Below, piece after piece: positions 5,720 through 6,506 of a DNA stretch of 6,506 nucleotides (position 1 is its first letter; every line of letters begins with the position of its first letter). The notes under the pieces are model-generated. The model was not told the origin of the DNA. It ran no database searches and saw nothing but the letters and a program-made list of their open reading frames with translations. Origin of the DNA: Clostridiales bacterium (lineage in GTDB: Bacteria > Bacillota > Clostridia > Lachnospirales > Lachnospiraceae); assembly GCA_019423835.1 (NCBI GenBank), contig JAHZAR010000051.1, positions 12,307-18,812 on the forward strand, given 5' to 3'. Both the position numbers and the translations under genes were made by a program.

Positions 5720-6154
5720 ATGAAGAGTTTTATGGCTAGTCCAGCAACAATTGAGAGAAAATGGTATGTAGTTGACGCTACAGGTTATACATTAGGTCGT
5801 CTGTCATCTGAGGTAGCAAAGGTTTTAAGAGGAAAGAACAAGCCGATCTACACACCTCACATCGACTGCGGCGACTACGTAATCGTAGTAAACGCTGACA
5901 AGATCAAGGTTACAGGCAAGAAGCTTGACCAGAAGATCTACTACAATCACTCCGACTATGTAGGCGGAATGAGAGAGACAACCTTAAAAGAGATGATGGC
6001 TAAGAAGCCGGAGAAGGTTATCGAGTTAGCAGTTAAGGGAATGCTTCCAAAGGGACCTTTAGGAAGAAGCATGATTAAGAAACTTCACGTATATGCAGGT
6101 CCAGAGCATGAGCAGGCAGCTCAGAAGCCGGAAGTTTTAGAGATCAAATTTTAA
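5720..6154 (+). CDS. rplM: 50S ribosomal protein L13
   Basis: L13 is an early-assembling 50S subunit protein that binds 23S rRNA. The 144-aa product has normal length. The N-terminus ATIERKWYVVDATGYTLGRL (9-28) and the family signature VKGMLPKGPLGRSMIKKLHV (105-124), followed by YAGPEHEQAAQKPE, identify it. AGGAGG at 5707-5712 lies 7 nt before the ATG at 5720. Codons such as TTA, GTA, AGA and AAG are much more common than in the pxp genes upstream, as is usual for a highly expressed gene. It is followed after 28 bp by rpsI, the near-universal L13-S9 pairing, and is driven by the consensus promoter at 5588-5616. Confidence 0.99.
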   Translation: MKSFMASPATIERKWYVVDATGYTLGRLSSEVAKVLRGKNKPIYTPHIDCGDYVIVVNADKIKVTGKKLDQKIYYNHSDYVGGMRETTLKEMMAKKPEKVIELAVKGMLPKGPLGRSMIKKLHVYAGPEHEQAAQKPEVLEIKF

Positions 6155-6182
6155 TTAAAGGTGCTGGAAGGAGGAAACACTA

Positions 6183-6506
6183 ATGGCTAACGCAAAATTC
6201 TACGGAACAGGCAGAAGAAAAAAATCTATCGCCAGAGTATATATTGTACCAGGTACAGGTAAGATCACAATCAACAAGAGAGACATCGACGAGTATTTCG
6301 GCCTTGAAACATTAAAGGTTGTAGTTCGTCAGCCGCTTGTTGCTACAGAGACAGTTGACAAGTTCGACGTACTTGTAAATGTACACGGAGGCGGATTCAC
6401 AGGACAGGCAGGCGCTATCCGTCACGGCCTTTCCAGAGCGCTTCTTCAGACAGACGCTAAGTACAGACCAGTTCTCAAGAAGGCAGGATACTTAACACGT
6501 GATCCG
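6183..6506 (+). CDS. rpsI: 30S ribosomal protein S9 (3' partial)
   Basis: S9 is a 30S protein whose C-terminal tail reaches the P-site tRNA. The first 108 residues are present, running off the right edge; about 20 residues, including that tail, lie outside. Diagnostic segments are FYGTGRRKKSIARV (6-19) and GGGFTGQAGAIRHGLSRALL (69-88). AGGAGG at 6169-6174 lies 8 nt before the ATG. It is co-transcribed with rplM and has the same A/T-ending codon preference. Confidence 0.98.
   Translation, partial: MANAKFYGTGRRKKSIARVYIVPGTGKITINKRDIDEYFGLETLKVVVRQPLVATETVDKFDVLVNVHGGGFTGQAGAIRHGLSRALLQTDAKYRPVLKKAGYLTRDP

Overview
The window looks like a stretch of a Firmicutes chromosome, most likely Lachnospiraceae / Clostridium cluster XIVa. 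This rests on the L13 and S9 protein sequences, the strong AGGAGG ribosome-binding sites, and the mix of moderately GC-rich metabolic genes with A/T-ending codons in the ribosomal genes. The assignment is from recognition, not from a search. All genes lie on the + strand.

Layout. (1) Positions 2-1018 hold the AAA+ and Fis-type HTH part of a sigma-54-type enhancer-binding regulator whose N-terminus probably lies outside the window. (2) Positions 1019-1243 hold three copies of a 14-bp dyad, GTGCAAAAATGCAC. The last two form a perfect 17-bp terminator stem. A sigma-A-like promoter follows. (3) Positions 1244-5232 hold a four-gene operon: pxpA, an NRAMP-superfamily transporter, pxpB and pxpC. PxpA, PxpB and PxpC together make the ATP-dependent 5-oxoprolinase that converts 5-oxoproline (pyroglutamate) to glutamate. 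The transporter between pxpA and pxpB lacks the usual metal-binding signatures and is a good candidate for supplying the substrate. The gene order resembles Bacillus subtilis ycsF-ycsG-(ycsI)-kipI-kipA, without ycsI or a kipR-type regulator. (4) Positions 5233-5719 are a 487-bp non-coding stretch. It has a 14-bp tandem repeat starting at the base after the pxpC stop, a GC-rich region able to form several competing hairpins, a consensus sigma-A promoter (TTGACA-N17-TATAAT), and a folded leader that reaches into the rplM ribosome-binding site. (5) Positions 5720-6506 hold rplM (L13) and the start of rpsI (S9), the usual two-gene ribosomal operon.

The most interesting points are: the dyad triad, which may serve both as regulator sites and as terminator; a GAFAGA instead of GAFTGA loop in the regulator; the transporter without DPGN or MPH motifs; a C-terminal tail on PxpC resembling the first strands of a biotin-carrier domain that then stops short; and the rplM leader fold, a plausible L13 autoregulatory element. 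No new defence or mobile system was found.
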